Shown here in pieces: positions 1 to 12,993 of a DNA stretch of 64,000 nucleotides. The translations under genes were made by a program, and so were the position numbers. The stretch is from Bufo bufo (taxonomy: Eukaryota > Chordata > Amphibia > Anura > Bufonidae), in contig NC_053392.1 of assembly GCF_905171765.1 (NCBI RefSeq), positions 372,905,963 through 372,969,962 on the forward strand, given 5' to 3'. The stretch's first letter is position 1. Each line of letters opens with the position of its first letter. A model generated the notes under the pieces. That model ran no database searches. It saw nothing but the letters and a program-made list of their open reading frames with translations, and was not told the DNA's origin.

Positions 1-189
1 CCTAATTTTGTTTAAACAATTATAGCACACTTTCTGTAAATCCAATAAACTTAATTTCACTTCTCAAATATCACTGTGTGTGTCTCCTATATGATATATT
101 TAACTGACGTTTTTTATCGTAACAACCAACGATTTATACAGGAAAATCATGACGATTAACAAGGTTGCCCAAACTTTCGCATCCCACTG
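1..189. mobile_element. Terminal fragment of a Tc1-like transposon
   Basis: The stretch resembles the long terminal inverted repeat of a common vertebrate Tc1 family whose tip reads as a run ending in catcccactg followed by TA. Only the inner 189 bases of one end lie in the window; any transposase would lie to the left. The assignment rests on remembered family sequence, since the partner repeat is not visible here. Confidence 0.55.
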
Positions 190-1059
190 CATACAGCTAG
201 TATAGTATAATCACTAGGGATTTTTTAACAATTCTATTATTAACCCCTTCAAGACCGAGCCAGTTTTTACCTTCAGGACCAAGCCACATTTTGCAAATCT
301 GACATGTTTCACTTTATGTGGTAATAACTTTGGAACACTTTTACTTATCCAAGCATTTCTGAGATTGTTTTCTCGTGACACATTGAACTTCATGTTCGTG
401 ATAAATTCGAGTCAATATGTTTTACCTTTATTTATAAAAAAATCCCAAAATTACCGAAATATTTTCTAAATTTAAATTTCTCTGGTTTTCTGACAGATAG
501 TGGTACCTCACAAAATAGTTATTACTTTACATTTACCATATGTCTACTTCATGTTTGCATAATTTGTAAATTTAATTTAATTTTTTTAGGACGTTAAAAG
601 GCTTAGAAGTTTAGAAGCAAATTTAAAAAAATTTCAGAACATTTCCAAAACCAACTTTTTAAGGACCAGTTCAAGTCACTTAATGGGGCTTATATAATAA
701 AAACAACCCAAAAATGACCCCATTTTAGAAACTACACCCCTCAAGGTATTCAAAACTGATTTTTACAAACGTTATTAACCCTTTAAGGCTGGGTTCACAT
801 GAGCGAGATCTCCGCGCGGGTGCAATGCGTGAGGTGAACGCATTGCACCCACACTGAATCCGGACCCATTCATTTCTATGGGGCTGTGCACATGAGCGGT
901 AATTTTTACGCATCACTTGTGAATTGCATAAAAAATCGCAGAATGCTCTATACTGTGCGTTTTTCACGCAACGCAGGCCCCATAGAAGTGAAAGGGGCTG
1001 TGTGAAAATCGCAAGCATCCGCAAGCAAGTATGGCTAAGATGAAAGTCTATTCACTGTA

Positions 1060-1490
1060 TTATTTTCCCTTATAACATGGTTATAAGGGAAAATAATAGC
1101 ATTCTTTAATACAGAATGCTTAGTAGAAGGTCAATTGAGGGTTAAAAAAAAATTATTAACTAACCTCCAATTGATCGCATAGCTGCCGATCTCCTGTTCT
1201 TTCTTCAGGACCTGTCAAAGGACCTGTGGTGACATCACTGTGCTCATCACATGATACATCATATGATCCATCACCATGGTGATGGACCATGTGATGAGCT
1301 CGGTGACGTCTCCACAGGTCCTTCGACAGGTCCTGAAGAAAGAACAGGAGATCGGCAGCTACGCAATCAATTAAAGGAGGTGAGTTAATTTTTTAATATT
1401 TTTTAACCCTCAATTGACCTTCTACTAAGCATTCTGTATTAAAGAATGCTATTATTTTCCCTTATAACCATGTTATAAAGGGAAAATAAT
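1060..1490. repeat. ~430-bp imperfect palindrome (unit 1 of the dimeric MITE)
   Basis: The sequence folds on itself around position 1276. The outer arms share the ttattttcccttataac block and the tagcattcttt / aaagaatgcta block; the inner arms share gatctcctgttctttcttca and its complement. It would extrude as a very long hairpin. Confidence 0.85.
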
Positions 1491-1927
1491 AAAATTTACA
1501 GAATACTGAACCCAAACCTGAACTTCTGTGAAGAAGTCCGGGTTTGGGTCTGGGCACCAAACATGCCGATTTTTCTCACGTGCGTGCAAAATGCATTAAA
1601 ACACTTTGCACTTGCGGGGAAAAATCGCACATGTTCCCACAACGCACCCGCATCTTTTCCCGCATCGAGTTCCCACGGCTGAGATTTCCACGTGGGTGCA
1701 ATGCGTGGGGTGAACGCATTGCACCCGCACTGAATCCGAACCCATTAATTTCTATGGAGCTGTGCATATGAGCCGTGATTTTCACGCATCACTTGTGCGT
1801 TGCATGAAAATCGCAGCATGCTCTATAGCAGGCTGCGTGAAAATCGCAAGCATCCGCAAGCAAGTGCGGATGCGGTGCGATTTTGACGCACGGTTGCTAG
1901 GAGACAATCGGGATGGGGACCCGATCA

Positions 1928-2381
1928 TTATTATTTTCCCTTATAACATGGTTATAAGGGAAAATAATAGCATTCTGAATACAGACTGCTAAGTAAAATA
2001 GGGCTGGAGGGGTTAAAAAATAAATAAATAAATTTAACTCACCTTAATCCACTTGTTCGCGCAGCCGGCATCTCTTCTGTCTTCATCTGTGAAGTAAAGG
2101 ACCTGTGATGATGTCACTGCGCTCATCACATGGTCCGTCACATGATCCATCACCATTTAAATGGATCATGTGACGGACCATGTGATGAGCACAGTGACAT
2201 CACCACTGGTCCTTTACCTCACAGATGAAGACAGAAGAGATGCCGGCTGCGCGAACAAGTGGATTAAGGTGATTTAAATTTAAAAAAAAAAATTTTTAAC
2301 CCCTCCAGGTTTTTTTTTTTAACCTCTATTCAGAATGCTATTATTTCCCCTTATAACCATGTTATAAGGGAAAATAATACA
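1928..2381. repeat. ~450-bp imperfect palindrome (unit 2 of the dimeric MITE)
   Basis: The centre is near 2157 (catttaaatg). Arms include gatccatcac / gtgatggatc-like blocks, the gacagaagagatgccggc block and its complement, and the same outer ttattttcccttataac block as the first palindrome. It is diverged from the first in the stem but has the same architecture, which supports tandem duplication of one unit. Confidence 0.85.
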
Positions 2382-3615
2382 ATCTACACAACACCTAACC
2401 CAAACCTGAACTTCAGTGAAGAAGTTCGGGTCTGGGTAGCACATTCATTTTTTTATCACGCGCGTGCAAAACACATTGCACCCGCGCAATAAAAACTGAA
2501 TAACGGAAAGCAATCGCAGTCAAAACTGACTGCAATTGCGTACCTGCTCGCGCGGGTTTGCCGCAACGGGACGCATCTTGAACAAATCTGTCACGCCCGT
2601 GTGAACCCAGCCTAAGTGTTCCACCAGAATTAATGGAAAATTGAGGTTAATTTTTTAAATTTCATTTTTTTTTCAGATTTTTCCATTTAGATACATTTTT
2701 TCTGCAACCCAGCATGGGTTAACAGCAAAATACACCTCATTATTTGTTACCCTGATTCTTACGTTTACAGAAACATCCCATATGGGGTCATAAAGTGCTA
2801 TATGGGTGCACAGCGGGGCTCAGAATGGGAGGAACACCGTGTTTCTTTTTGAAGGCAGATTTTGCTGGAATAATTTTCTGTCACCATGACGCATTTGAAG
2901 ACACCCTGAGGCACCCCAACAGTGAAAAAAAATTATAAATTGACCCCATTATGGAAAATACACCCCCCATGGAATTTTTCAAGGGGTGCACTGAGCACTT
3001 TGGCCCAATAGCCGTTTCATAGAATTTAGAAAGACTTGGCAGTGAAAATGAAAAATTTCATATTTTACAAGAATATCTCACTTTAGGCCCAAATTTTTCC
3101 TTTTAACAAGGGGTATCAGGAGAAAATGCACCCCATAATCTGTTACCCATTTTCTCCTGAATACGCCAACACCCAATATGTGGTTATAAGGTGCTGTATG
3201 AGCATACAGCAGGGCCCAGAATGGGAGGAACACTGTGTGGCTTTTGGAAGGCAGATTTTGCTGGAATAATTTTCAGGCACCATGTCTCATTTGAAGACAC
3301 CCTGAGGCACCCCGACAGTGAAAACCGCAAAAACGAGGCTCTAGGAGTGCCAGACCATAAAAGGAAATTGAAGAAATGACTCATTTAATTTAATGACACC
3401 TTTTAATGTATTCATCTAGGGGTATAATGGGAATTTTTAATTTAATTTTATCTTTTTTGGGGGGGAGCTATTATTGGACTGCCAAATGGAAAAAAAAAAA
3501 TGTCTTCCCATGGATTAATTAAGAAATTAATGAAATGGACTTAATGGATATCAGTGGAGGTGTGATAAACTTGAAAACACTCTCAAATGCAGAGGCCCGG
3601 TTTAGAGGGGCAGGT

Positions 3616-4740
3616 AGTTAACACAAGAACATCCCGTTTGTCCTTGTTTTTAGCAGCATCAAATTTTCTGAGCAAACAGCCCTGCTTTCCCCATGACACA
3701 CTGTCTGGTCTATAAAGGATTTAGGGAGCCCTTTTTGATTTCTTCTAATTGTGCCACATGTGCCTATGCCTCTGGCAGCAAGGCACTTCAGGAGATGGAC
3801 ACTATTGTAAAAGTTGTCCAAATATAGATGGTATCCGTGGTCCTGCAGGGGGTGGACTAAATCCCATATTATCTTCCCACTTATACCCAGAACTGGCGGA
3901 CAATTGGGGTGGCTCAATTTTGGAATCTTTTCCCTCGTAAATACAAAAGCGCAATGTATACCCGGATACACTTTCACAGGCCTTATACAACTTCACACCA
4001 TACCTAGCCCTTTTATTGGGCAGGTACTGGCGGAAATGTAATCAGCCTTTGAAGTGGACCAATGATTCGTCCACTGAGAGGCATTTTTTGGGGGTATATA
4101 CTTGACCAAATTTGGAATTACAGTGGTCAACCACTGGCCTAATTTTAAAGAGTCTGTCATAACTTAGGTCGCTTGGGGGTGGGCATTTATTATTATTGCT
4201 AAAGTGTAGAAATCTTAGAAGAGCTTCGAAACGGGCGTGGGGCATGGCAAGACAGTGAAGAAGGGTGTGAAAAAGAATATCTTTGTTACAATACGAACGT
4301 ATTGTTATTTTTTTTATAATGCCCATGCTTAGGAGAAGTCCCCAAAACCTTTGCATTTCAGTCGTGTTAGTAGGGGTCCATTTGTGGGGCCTTGAAAGAT
4401 AACTGTCTGGATTGGAGGCAATAAATTGCTCTGCATATATATTTGTTTGTTCCACCATCAAGTTATTTAAGTCATCAGTGAAGAATATTTGGAAAAAATA
4501 AATTTCACTGAAACCTGTGGTATCTACATTGATGCCTGGAGTGGCTGTAAATTCAGGCACCTAGGGCACATAGTTATCTGCAAGGGTCCATGAAGAGTCA
4601 CTTGTATGGGGCTGCGACTGCGCACTACCCCTAGGATGCCAACGAGGGGGTTCATCATTAGATGTCACTTCATCTCCACTGTTGGAGTCAATGTCCTCAA
4701 AAAGCATAGCATATGCCTCTTCGGCAGTGAAAAGCTGTTT
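3616..4740 (-). pseudogene. piggyBac transposase (PGBD-like), broken and 3' truncated
   Basis: The N-terminal part (about 4740-4561) shows an EEAYAMLFEDIDS-like acidic leader, then an in-frame TAG at 4561. From 4560 down to 4042 the DDE domain is open: FFTDDLNNLMVEQTNIYA, EMQRFWGLLLSMGI and the first catalytic aspartate in SVDESLVHFKG. A frame change near 4040 leads to KLYKACESVSGYTLRF, and another near 3960-3800 leads to the second aspartate in YLDNFYNSVHLLK and a CGTIRRNQKGLPK tail. The reading then ends at 3618, so the third catalytic aspartate and the C-terminal cysteine-rich domain of the family are missing. It cannot make active transposase. It is the only piggyBac coding relic in the window and fixes the orientation of the host element. 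Confidence 0.88.
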
Positions 4741-5153
4741 AGTTATTTTAAACTGTAAACTAACATAGATTTATTTTTTGTCTTTTTTTTATCTTTTTTT
4801 TTTTTTTAAATAGAACAGCAAACTAAAATACTGTATATCCTTTAGGATAGGATAAAAACTCCCTGAGTCACTTGGCAGTTATTGACAGGTGTCACAGGTA
4901 GCACAGATGGCTGGCAATGAGCCAGGGGTCTAGTATGGGGCACAGAGTAGTGCCAATATCCTTACTGGGGCAGAAAAGGGGTTAATTAATGTATTATTTT
5001 ACAGTTATAGGTGGCACAAATCCACATGGAGCAAAAGAGACATATTTTACAGAATGGTGCCACTCAAGCACAGGACACGAGTATGTACACACAGGAGGAT
5101 GGTACACGTAGTGACAGGGTTATTTTTTGTTGTTTTTTATGTAACTTGGGAGT

Positions 5154-5402
5154 GTGACGGGTGTCTTGATGGACGGACAGACTGGAGTGACAAGTGTCTT
5201 GATGGATGGACAGACTGGAGTGACAAGTGTCTTGACGGACGGACAGGTGTCTTGACGGAAGTACAGGCTGGACTGACAGGTGTCTTGATGGACGGAAAGG
5301 CTGGAGTGACAGGTGTCTTGACGGACGGACAGGTTGGAGTGACAAGTGTCTTGACGGATGGACAGGCTGGAATAACAGGTGTCTTGACGGACAGGTGTCT
5401 GG
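5154..5402. repeat. 33-bp minisatellite, about 7 units
   Basis: Tandem units of the type tgtcttgatggacggacag / actggagtgacaag run through this stretch with point changes and one short unit. Because 33 is a multiple of three, both strands stay open (154 and 140 codons), but the predicted proteins are only 11-residue repeats with no known domain, so no gene is called. It lies inside the piggyBac element upstream of its transposase relic. Confidence 0.85.
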
Positions 5403-5961
5403 ATGAGATGATGATGACAGGACTGGACAGGACTGATCTGTCACTGAATGGGGCAAATCAGGCACAGAAGAGTGGCAAATCGGCACTGAAGGGGTTAATT
5501 AGGGTTAATTATGTATGAGGCAGGGGATGAGGCACAGAACTGATGACAGATGACAAATGACAAGCTGTTGATGAGGCACAGAACTGATCTGTGTCACTGA
5601 TTGGGGCACAGAAGAAGCTTTTCGGCACACAAGGGGTTAATTCGATCTGGTAAGTATTACTGTAATGTAGATTTTCACACTATCTCCTTCTCTGATCGCT
5701 TCGCTGACAGGAATTGGGACGATCAGAGAAGGAGAAGCACATAGTCCCTCCCTAACCCCCCCCCTTACCTGCCCCGATGCGCTGCGATTGGTCACTCTTC
5801 AGTAATGGACCAATCACAGCGATCGCGGGCCGGTCAGCGCTCAGATTCTGTTCCCGTCGGCTTCACTGGTTTCCTAGCAACCCCAGCACGCCGGCTTCAC
5901 TGAACTGTCGGCGCTTCGCTCCGCGCTGTGACAGTGAAAGCCGATCACGTTCCCCCACGTA

Positions 5962-6896
5962 CAGTACAGACCAAAAGTTTGGACACACCTTCTCATTCAA
6001 AGAGTTTTCTTTATTTTCATGACTATGAAAATTGTAGATTCACACTGAAGTCATCAAAACTATGAATTAACACATGTGGAATTATATACATAACAAACAA
6101 GTGTGAAACAACTGAAAATATGTCATATTCTAGGTTCTTCAAAGTAGCCACCTTTTGCTTTGATTACTGCTTTGCACACTCTTGGCATTCTCTTGATGAG
6201 CTTCAAGAGGTAGTCCCCTGAAATGGTTTTCACTTCACAGGTGTGCCCTGTCAGGTTTAATAAGTGGGATTTCTTGCCTTATAAATGGGGTTGGGACCAT
6301 CAGTTGCGTTGAGGAGAAGTCAGGTGGATACACAGCTGATAGTCCTACTGAATAGACTGTTAGAATTTGTATTATGGCAAGAAAAAGGCAGCTAAGTAAA
6401 GAAAAACTAGTGGCCATCATTACTTTAGGAAATGAAGGTCAGTCAGCCGAAAAATTGGGAAAACTTTGAAAGTAAGGGCTATTTGACCATGAAGGAGAGT
6501 GATGGGGTGCTGCGCCAGATGACCTGGCCTCCACAGTCACCGGACCTGAACCCAATCGAGATGGTTTGGGGTGAGCTGGACCGCAGAGTGGAGGCAAAAG
6601 GGCCAACAAGTGCTAAGCATCTCTGGGAACTCCTTCAAGACTGTTGGAATACCATTTCAGGGGACTACCTCTTGAAGCTCATCAAGAGAATGCCAAGAGT
6701 GTGCAAAGCAGTAATCAAAGCAAAAGGTGGCTACTTTGAAGAACCTAGAATATGACATATTTTCAGTTGTTTCACACTTGTTTGTTATGTATATGATTCC
6801 ACATGTGTTAATTCATAGTTTTGATGCCTTCATAGTCATGAAAATAAAGAAAACTCTTTGAATGAGAAGGTGTGTCCAAACTTTTGGTCTGTACTG
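5962..6896 (+). mobile_element. Non-autonomous Tc1 element, copy 1 (935 bp)
   Basis: Tips CAGTACAGACC and GGTCTGTACTG are flanked by TA at 5960-5961 and 6897-6898. The inverted repeats are long (about 265 bp) because they take in the 3' end of the transposase gene: the left repeat carries the C-terminal coding sequence backwards. Internally deleted relative to a full Tc1 (about 1.3-1.6 kb). Two further copies of the family lie at 18921-19879 and 24860-25588. It is inserted in the right part of the piggyBac. Confidence 0.92.
6374..6755 (+). pseudogene. Internally deleted Tc1 transposase in MITE copy 1
   Basis: An ATG at 6374 opens MARKRQLSKEKLVAIITLG, the start of a Tc1 N-terminal helix-turn-helix. 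After about 30 codons the frame shifts and the protein jumps to the C-terminal end (ESDGVLRQMTWPPQSPDLNP, then IEMVWGELDRR with the catalytic glutamate), finishing KGGYFEEPRI at 6755. The whole middle, with both catalytic aspartates, is deleted. Not functional; useful only to place the family among Tc1 transposases. Confidence 0.85.
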
Positions 6897-7332
6897 TACA
6901 TGTATGTGATATTGCAGGAAGGGGTTAATAAATTTTTATTATGAAATGTGTGATATACGGTTAATTAAATACATTTAAACACAGAATCTCCAAGTGGTCC
7001 CAATTGTGTGAGTAATGTAGCAGGCTGGTTTTAAATCTGTAAGGAAACAGATGGGCGCACCATAGGGTAATTATGTGGGTATATAATGGTGAACAAAAAG
7101 AATTGGCAAGGCTCACCTTGTGTGGTTGTGCGGATATAGGCACAACACTATTGTAGGTATTTTCAAACAAGCCTGGACGTCTGGATATAGCGGTCTGCAG
7201 CCTTGGGACCACGAGAGATCTTCAAAAGGAGAAGCCTGGAGCCCCCAAGAAGATAGTAGTGCAAGAAAACAAAACACGTCCCACGGCGCGAATTACCGTC
7301 AGCCAGTCACCAGGGTCAAGAAGGAATCTTTT

Positions 7333-7385
7333 ATTGCAGCGATACAATGCGTTTCGGGGAATCACTCCCCTTCATCAGGTACAAG
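7333..7385 (-). ncRNA. Hammerhead-ribozyme-like motif of PLE1
   Basis: On the minus strand CTGATGA (7378-7372) is followed by a hairpin with GGGG and CCCC arms, then GAAAC (7355-7351) and, a few bases on, GTA. This is the order of a hammerhead core: catalytic box, stem II, GAAA, short stem III, cleavage site. An extra A sits between the catalytic box and stem II, and stem I pairing next to the site is weak, so activity is uncertain. PLEs are known to carry hammerhead motifs in their terminal regions; equivalent motifs occur in PLE2, PLE3 and PLE4 here. Confidence 0.45.
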
Positions 7386-7465
7386 GAAGCTGCACAAGTG
7401 TAACAGCACAAAGCTACACACATTTATACATACAAACGGAACCGTCTTCCAAATGCGTTCAGTGT

Positions 7466-7762
7466 TACTATGGCACCCAGGACGCTATTAAAGTCCTGGT
7501 TGCCATAGTAGGAGCGGGGAGCGGGGGAGCAGTATACTTACAGTCCGTGCGGCTCCCGGGGCGCTCCAGAGTGACGTCAGAGCGCCCCATGCGCATGGAT
7601 GACGTGATCCATGTGATCACATGATCCATGCGCTTGGGGCGCCCTGACGTCACTCTGAAGCGCCCCGGGAGCCGCACAGACGGTAAGTATACTGCTCTCC
7701 TGCTCCCCACTACACTTTACCATGGCTGCCAGGACTTTAGCGTCCCGGCAGCCATGGTAACC
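7466..7762. repeat. ~300-bp palindrome (foldback MITE) in PLE1
   Basis: Arms match around a centre near 7613: cggctcccggggcg with its complement cgccccgggagccg, agagtgacgtcagagcgcc with ggcgccctgacgtcactct, and outer ends tatggca...gtcctgg with ccaggac...gccatgg. The stems are G+C-rich with CpG and several GTGACGTCA-like palindromes. No coding content. Confidence 0.85.
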
Positions 7763-7799
7763 ACTCTGAAAAAGCTAAATGTCGGCTCCGGCAATGCGC

Positions 7800-8112
7800 C
7801 GAAACGACGTTTAGCTTAAGGCCGGATCCCGATCAATGCCTTTCAATGGGCATTAATTCCGGATCCGGCCTTGCGGCAAGTGTTCCGGATTTTTGGCCGG
7901 AGCAAAAAGCGCAGCATGCTGCGGTATTTTCTCCGGCCAACAACGTTCCGTTCCGGAACTGAAGACATCCTGATGCATCCTGATGCATCCTGAACGGATT
8001 TCTCTCCATTCAGAATGCATTAGGATAATCCTGATCAGGATTCTTCCGGCATAGAGCCCCGACGACGGAACTCTACGCCGGAAGACAAGAACGCAAGTGT
8101 GAAAGAGCCCTA
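7800..8112. mobile_element. Probable PIF/Harbinger-like MITE remnant
   Basis: The block begins TTAAGGCCGGATCC and ends GTGTGAAAGAGCCC followed by TAA. The GTGTGAAAGAGCCC end resembles the TTCACAC-type tips of frog PIF-like MITEs (compare 787-2612) and a TAA flanks both sides, but the two tips do not match each other well, so one end may be lost. Internally it holds CCGG-rich inverted blocks. Confidence 0.4.
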
Positions 8113-8184
8113 AATCTGATAGAGAAAAGAAGAATCTATTTCTCATATTCTCCATTAGTGATCTAATACTATCAATGGTGAAAT

Positions 8185-9856
8185 CTATAGGTTAATTTCA
8201 AATGCCTCATTTAAACCCTGAGGACTCAGGCTATTAAGTTTATAAATCCAGAACATTTCGCGTCTTTTGATTGTTTGTGTAATGTTCCGGGTATCGGCAT
8301 AAATTTTCTCTATAGGTATAACGGAAATGCTTGAAAATAGACCCTGATGTTTGTTCGTAATGTGTCTTGATACACTATGCTGCATAAATTTCTTCTTAGT
8401 GTTTGAACAATGCTTGTTCAACCTGTTACGCAACGTCTGTGTGGTGCGACCTACGTACTGTAATCCACATTGGCATTCGAGCACGTAGATCACATTATTT
8501 GACCCACAGTCCATTGGTTGCTTGATATTAAAAGTTTCCCCAGTGGTGTTGTTATGAAAAGAAGTAGACTTTCGTATAGAGAGGCAACATAGACACTTTG
8601 GTTGTTTGCATTTTGTGCTACCCACTGGTCTAGATGGTATAAATAAACTGTAATTTGGCCCAGTTACTTTGTAATGTGATTCACGTAACTTGCTTGGTGC
8701 TAACAGATTTTTTAGGGTTTTTGCTCTCCTGAAAGTCAGAGGCGGGTGGCTTGGTAGGGATTTGCCTATATATGGGTCTTTTTTAATGATATGCCAATGT
8801 TTAAAAAGAATATTCCTCACATCCTTATGATTGCTACTAAAGGTAGTGATAAAATTGGCACCCCATTTTTTGTTTTGCTGTTTGTCCTTTGCCTGGTCTT
8901 TCTGGCTGACTAATAGGCAATTTTCTTGTGTAAGAGCCTTAGCTCGATTATAAGCCGCCTCAATGACTCCATGAGGGTAGCCTTTTTCCTGAAACCTTTT
9001 GCGAATTATCTCACTTTGTGAGATAAAGTCCCTAGTGAGTGAACAATTCCTCCTTAGTCTCTTAAATTGACTAAAGGGAATATTCGTCTTCCATTTTTTA
9101 AAATTTCATTTCTAGATCCAAGAATTCAATTCTTGAACAATCATGCGTCCCAGATAGAGTGATACCCCAATCAGAGGAATTCAGATATTGAATGAAATCC
9201 TTGATAGAATCAGAATCTCCATCCCATATAAAGAACAAGTCGTCGATATAACGACGATATAACACAATATTATCCGACCACTGGGTGGACTTATAAACAT
9301 ATTGATCTTCGAATGCTCCCATGAAAAGGTTCGCGAAACTGGGCGCGAAACGCGTACCGATTGCGGTACCTTTGCACTGGAGATATAATTGTTCACCAAA
9401 GGAGAATGTATTATGTGTCAGGATAAATTGGATAGATTTCAGTATGAACGACTTCTGATCAACAGGTACAGAAGAATCTTTACCGAGAAAAGAATCAACA
9501 CATTTTAGTCCCAATTCATGATTGATATTTGAATATAGGGCCGCAACATCAAGGGCTATCCACGAATATGTATCCTTCCATGTGATTCCTTTGAGTATGG
9601 TTATGAGAGAGGTGGAATCTTTCAAATAGGAAGGTAGTTGGATAACATATTTCTGGAGCAAAATGTCCACATAGTCGGACAGATTGCAGGTCAAAGAGGA
9701 TATCCCAGAGATGATGGGGCGGCCCGGAGGATTCTGAACATCCTTATGAATTTTGGGTAGATGGTAAAAAAGTGCCATTACTGAGTCTGTTTTGAGAATG
9801 TATTCTTGTTCTTTCTTACTCAGTATGTGTTTAGCTGAGTCAATCAAGGTCCTCAA
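8185..9856 (-). pseudogene. PLE1 reverse transcriptase / GIY-YIG protein, broken
   Basis: Copies RNA into DNA at nicked target sites in the family. The 9856-9098 part carries the RT core: FYHLPKIHKD, GRPIISGISSLTCNLSDYVD, ALDVAALYSNINHELG (motif A), GTAIGTRFAPSFANLFMG and YRRYIDDLFFIWDG (catalytic YIDD), ending FLDLEMKF. A deletion of roughly 40 codons and a stop follow. The 9070-8185 part then continues FSQFKRLRRNCSLTRDF, a CKQPKCLCC cysteine cluster and the endonuclease signature CQCGLQYVGRTTQTLRNRL, stopping at 8185. The N-terminal region upstream of the RT is missing. Domain order RT then GIY-YIG identifies a Penelope-like element of the Neptune type. Not functional. Confidence 0.9.
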
Positions 9857-9945
9857 TGCGACCCTATGTTCCCCAGACGGATCTTTGTCTAGAGGAAGAT
9901 AGTATTCAGTGTCCGACCAATTGTGTGAGTGCCTGTCTACATTTT

Positions 9946-11382
<1,437 letters not shown>

Positions 11383-12114
11383 TAAATAGACTTAATTTCC
11401 TGAAACTGGAATATACCTCTAACTTCTGTTATCTTGGCTTCATTATAGGAAACTAAACAAGCATTTGAAGACAAAATATGTGATGCTGTCTATACCACCG
11501 GTGACACAGTCGACAATAGTCTGTCATAATAGGAAATGTCTTGTTTCATGAGCAGATGACACATAATAATTTAACTAGACTCTTAGGACGCCAAGTTCCT
11601 TTTTTTCCTAGTTTTCTACCTTTTCAGTGGCATCTCTGTAATGCATGTCTTCAGGCTGATGGATCACAATGTAGAAAAGCATGATAATTCTGGCCAGCCC
11701 AAAGATATCCCAAAGCATGTACCTGTCTTTATCATGGAGCCTAGCAGGAAATATTTTTCTCCTCTTTAAATGAAAGTAAGAATAGTACTTTGGGGAATGC
11801 ATACAGTGTAATATCAGTACCCTGTAGTTATTTTTATTGCTTAGAAAGAAAATCCGGTACCATTTATATTAACTTCTTTAGTAAATGTTTGTGCCTCCGA
11901 ATATATCATCTATAAATGTAGCATTTACTAAGATATTATCTACAGTAATTTTATTCTTGTTCCAACAGCTTTGTCTTATTAAATTTGAGCCAATATCTAC
12001 TTATTTTTAAAGCTTCTGACTTACTTTCTGTAATAGATTTTCTTAACAGAAAATACAGACAACTACACATTTCCCTTGCAGAGGGCTGCTGCTGGGGAAA
12101 TGAAGCAATACATA
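11383..12114. other. Unassigned AT-rich sequence
   Basis: No credible reading frame, tandem array or terminal inverted repeat was found. The only open frames are short and lack codon structure or known domains. Confidence 0.5.
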
Positions 12115-12286
12115 TGGGGAGATTTATTAAAACTAAGGAAAACTAACTTAGTTGTCCACAGCAACCAATCAGATTCCACCTTTCATTTTTCAGAGCTCAT
12201 TTGGAAAATGAAAGGATCGATCTGATTGATTGCTATGGGCAACTAAAATAGTTTAACCTTGTACCAGTTTTGATAAATATCCCCCA
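12115..12286. mobile_element. Palindromic MITE (172 bp)
   Basis: The two halves are inverted copies: tggggagatttattaaaact at the left and agttttgataaatatccccc at the right, with inner gcaaccaatcagattccacc answered by gatctgattgattgctatgg. This is the familiar amphibian foldback MITE built round a caaccaatcagattccacc stem. No coding capacity. Confidence 0.85.
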
Positions 12287-12555
12287 TGATGTCCACCCAC
12301 ATCAGTGTGCCGCTATATGATACATGCTAGACTGAGTCCCCAGAGGAAGAGCTTCTCTTCATTAGCTCGATTTTAGCTAAGGGAGGATATTTGTGATTAA
12401 AGAAACTCCAATATGATCATTCTGAGGCTGATATTGAGTCTGTCTTTTAAATTCTATTAAAAATAAACAGTGTTTAAAAAAGAAACGTCAATGTTCCCCT
12501 CATATGTCCTTCTGATAGTAATAGTAAGAAATAATGATTTCGCTCCTTTTTCCTA

Positions 12556-12993
12556 TTAAAGGGGTTGTGCCACAAAAGTATTCTACAGTTGTCAAACCAG
12601 GATCTGAATACTTTAGTACTTGCATGTAATTAAAAATTTAGCATAGTCACTGAGCTATTCAATAAACTGTATCTGTGTAGCGCCACCTGCTGTTTGTTTT
12701 TTCTTATTTATTTGACCTGCTCACTGAGAAGGCCACACATGCTCAGTTTCATATTTCACCTGCCTCCTGAGCTGTGATAGGGAGAGCATGGACACGCCCC
12801 CCTTAGCTACAGCAGAAAAGACACTCCCCTTGAGCTGTCCGCTTGATGTAAATTTAGCAGAACAGTGAATGTGGAGATCTCTGGATCCATGTGAGGTACA
12901 GGGCTAGTCCTAGATTTGTTAGAAAGCGGGTGTTTTTTACTATATGCTGCCTGATTTTTAATTTTTACATTAGTCATGGGATAACCCCTTTAA
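12556..12993. mobile_element. TTAA-flanked MITE (438 bp)
   Basis: The tips are TTAAAGGGGTTGT and, inverted, TTAAAGGGGTTAT, with TTAA at both ends. TTAA duplication suggests mobilisation by piggyBac-type transposase. The interior has no open frame. It is a common amphibian short repeat, recognised from the aaaggggttgt/acccctttaa ends. Confidence 0.75.

Larger units (their letters stand above)
787..2612. mobile_element. Dimeric PIF/Harbinger-like MITE
   Basis: The tips are near-perfect inverted repeats (GGCTGGGTTCACA at the left, TGTGAACCCAGCC at the right) and each is flanked by TAA. Removing the element restores the sequence seen at the equivalent place in the second piggyBac copy near 29135 (ccctttaggtgttcc), so this is a filled site with a 3-bp TAA duplication, the PIF/Harbinger signature. 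The inside consists of two diverged tandem units (about 787-1675 and 1676-2612), each made of a terminal-type block and a ~430-bp palindrome. No transposase is encoded; the short reading frames here are incidental. Confidence 0.7.
240..6928 (-). mobile_element. piggyBac-like DNA transposon, degenerate, with nested insertions
   Basis: Both ends carry TTAA followed by the same tip: TTAACCCCTTC at 240-250 and its complement at 6918-6928, as expected of piggyBac, which inserts at and duplicates TTAA. A piggyBac transposase relic lies inside on the minus strand. The 290-700 stretch is clearly related to 28625-29050 in the second piggyBac-like element. The interior has received a dimeric MITE (787-2612) and a Tc1 MITE (5962-6896), and carries a 33-bp minisatellite, which explains the unusual length. 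The motif aggggttaat recurs at about 4976, 5491, 5633 and 6921, so the right end could also be one of the inner copies; the outermost gives the best match with the left tip. Confidence 0.75.
6950..9945 (-). mobile_element. Penelope-like retroelement PLE1, 5' truncated
   Basis: A minus-strand reverse transcriptase plus GIY-YIG coding region (9856-8185) is followed downstream, at lower coordinates, by a region with a hammerhead-like motif at 7333-7385, as in the other PLEs here. The 5' part of the gene is missing: at about 9945 PLE coding sequence stops and a Tc1 element begins. The 3' boundary is not marked by a clear duplication; 6950 is an estimate from the length of the equivalent region in PLE2. 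Between the stop codon and the motif lie a palindrome (7466-7762) and a MITE-like block (about 7800-8112), probably later insertions. Confidence 0.75.

Noticed and set aside
5054..5518. Frames of 154 and 140 codons on opposite strands
   Set aside because: Both are products of the 33-bp minisatellite.
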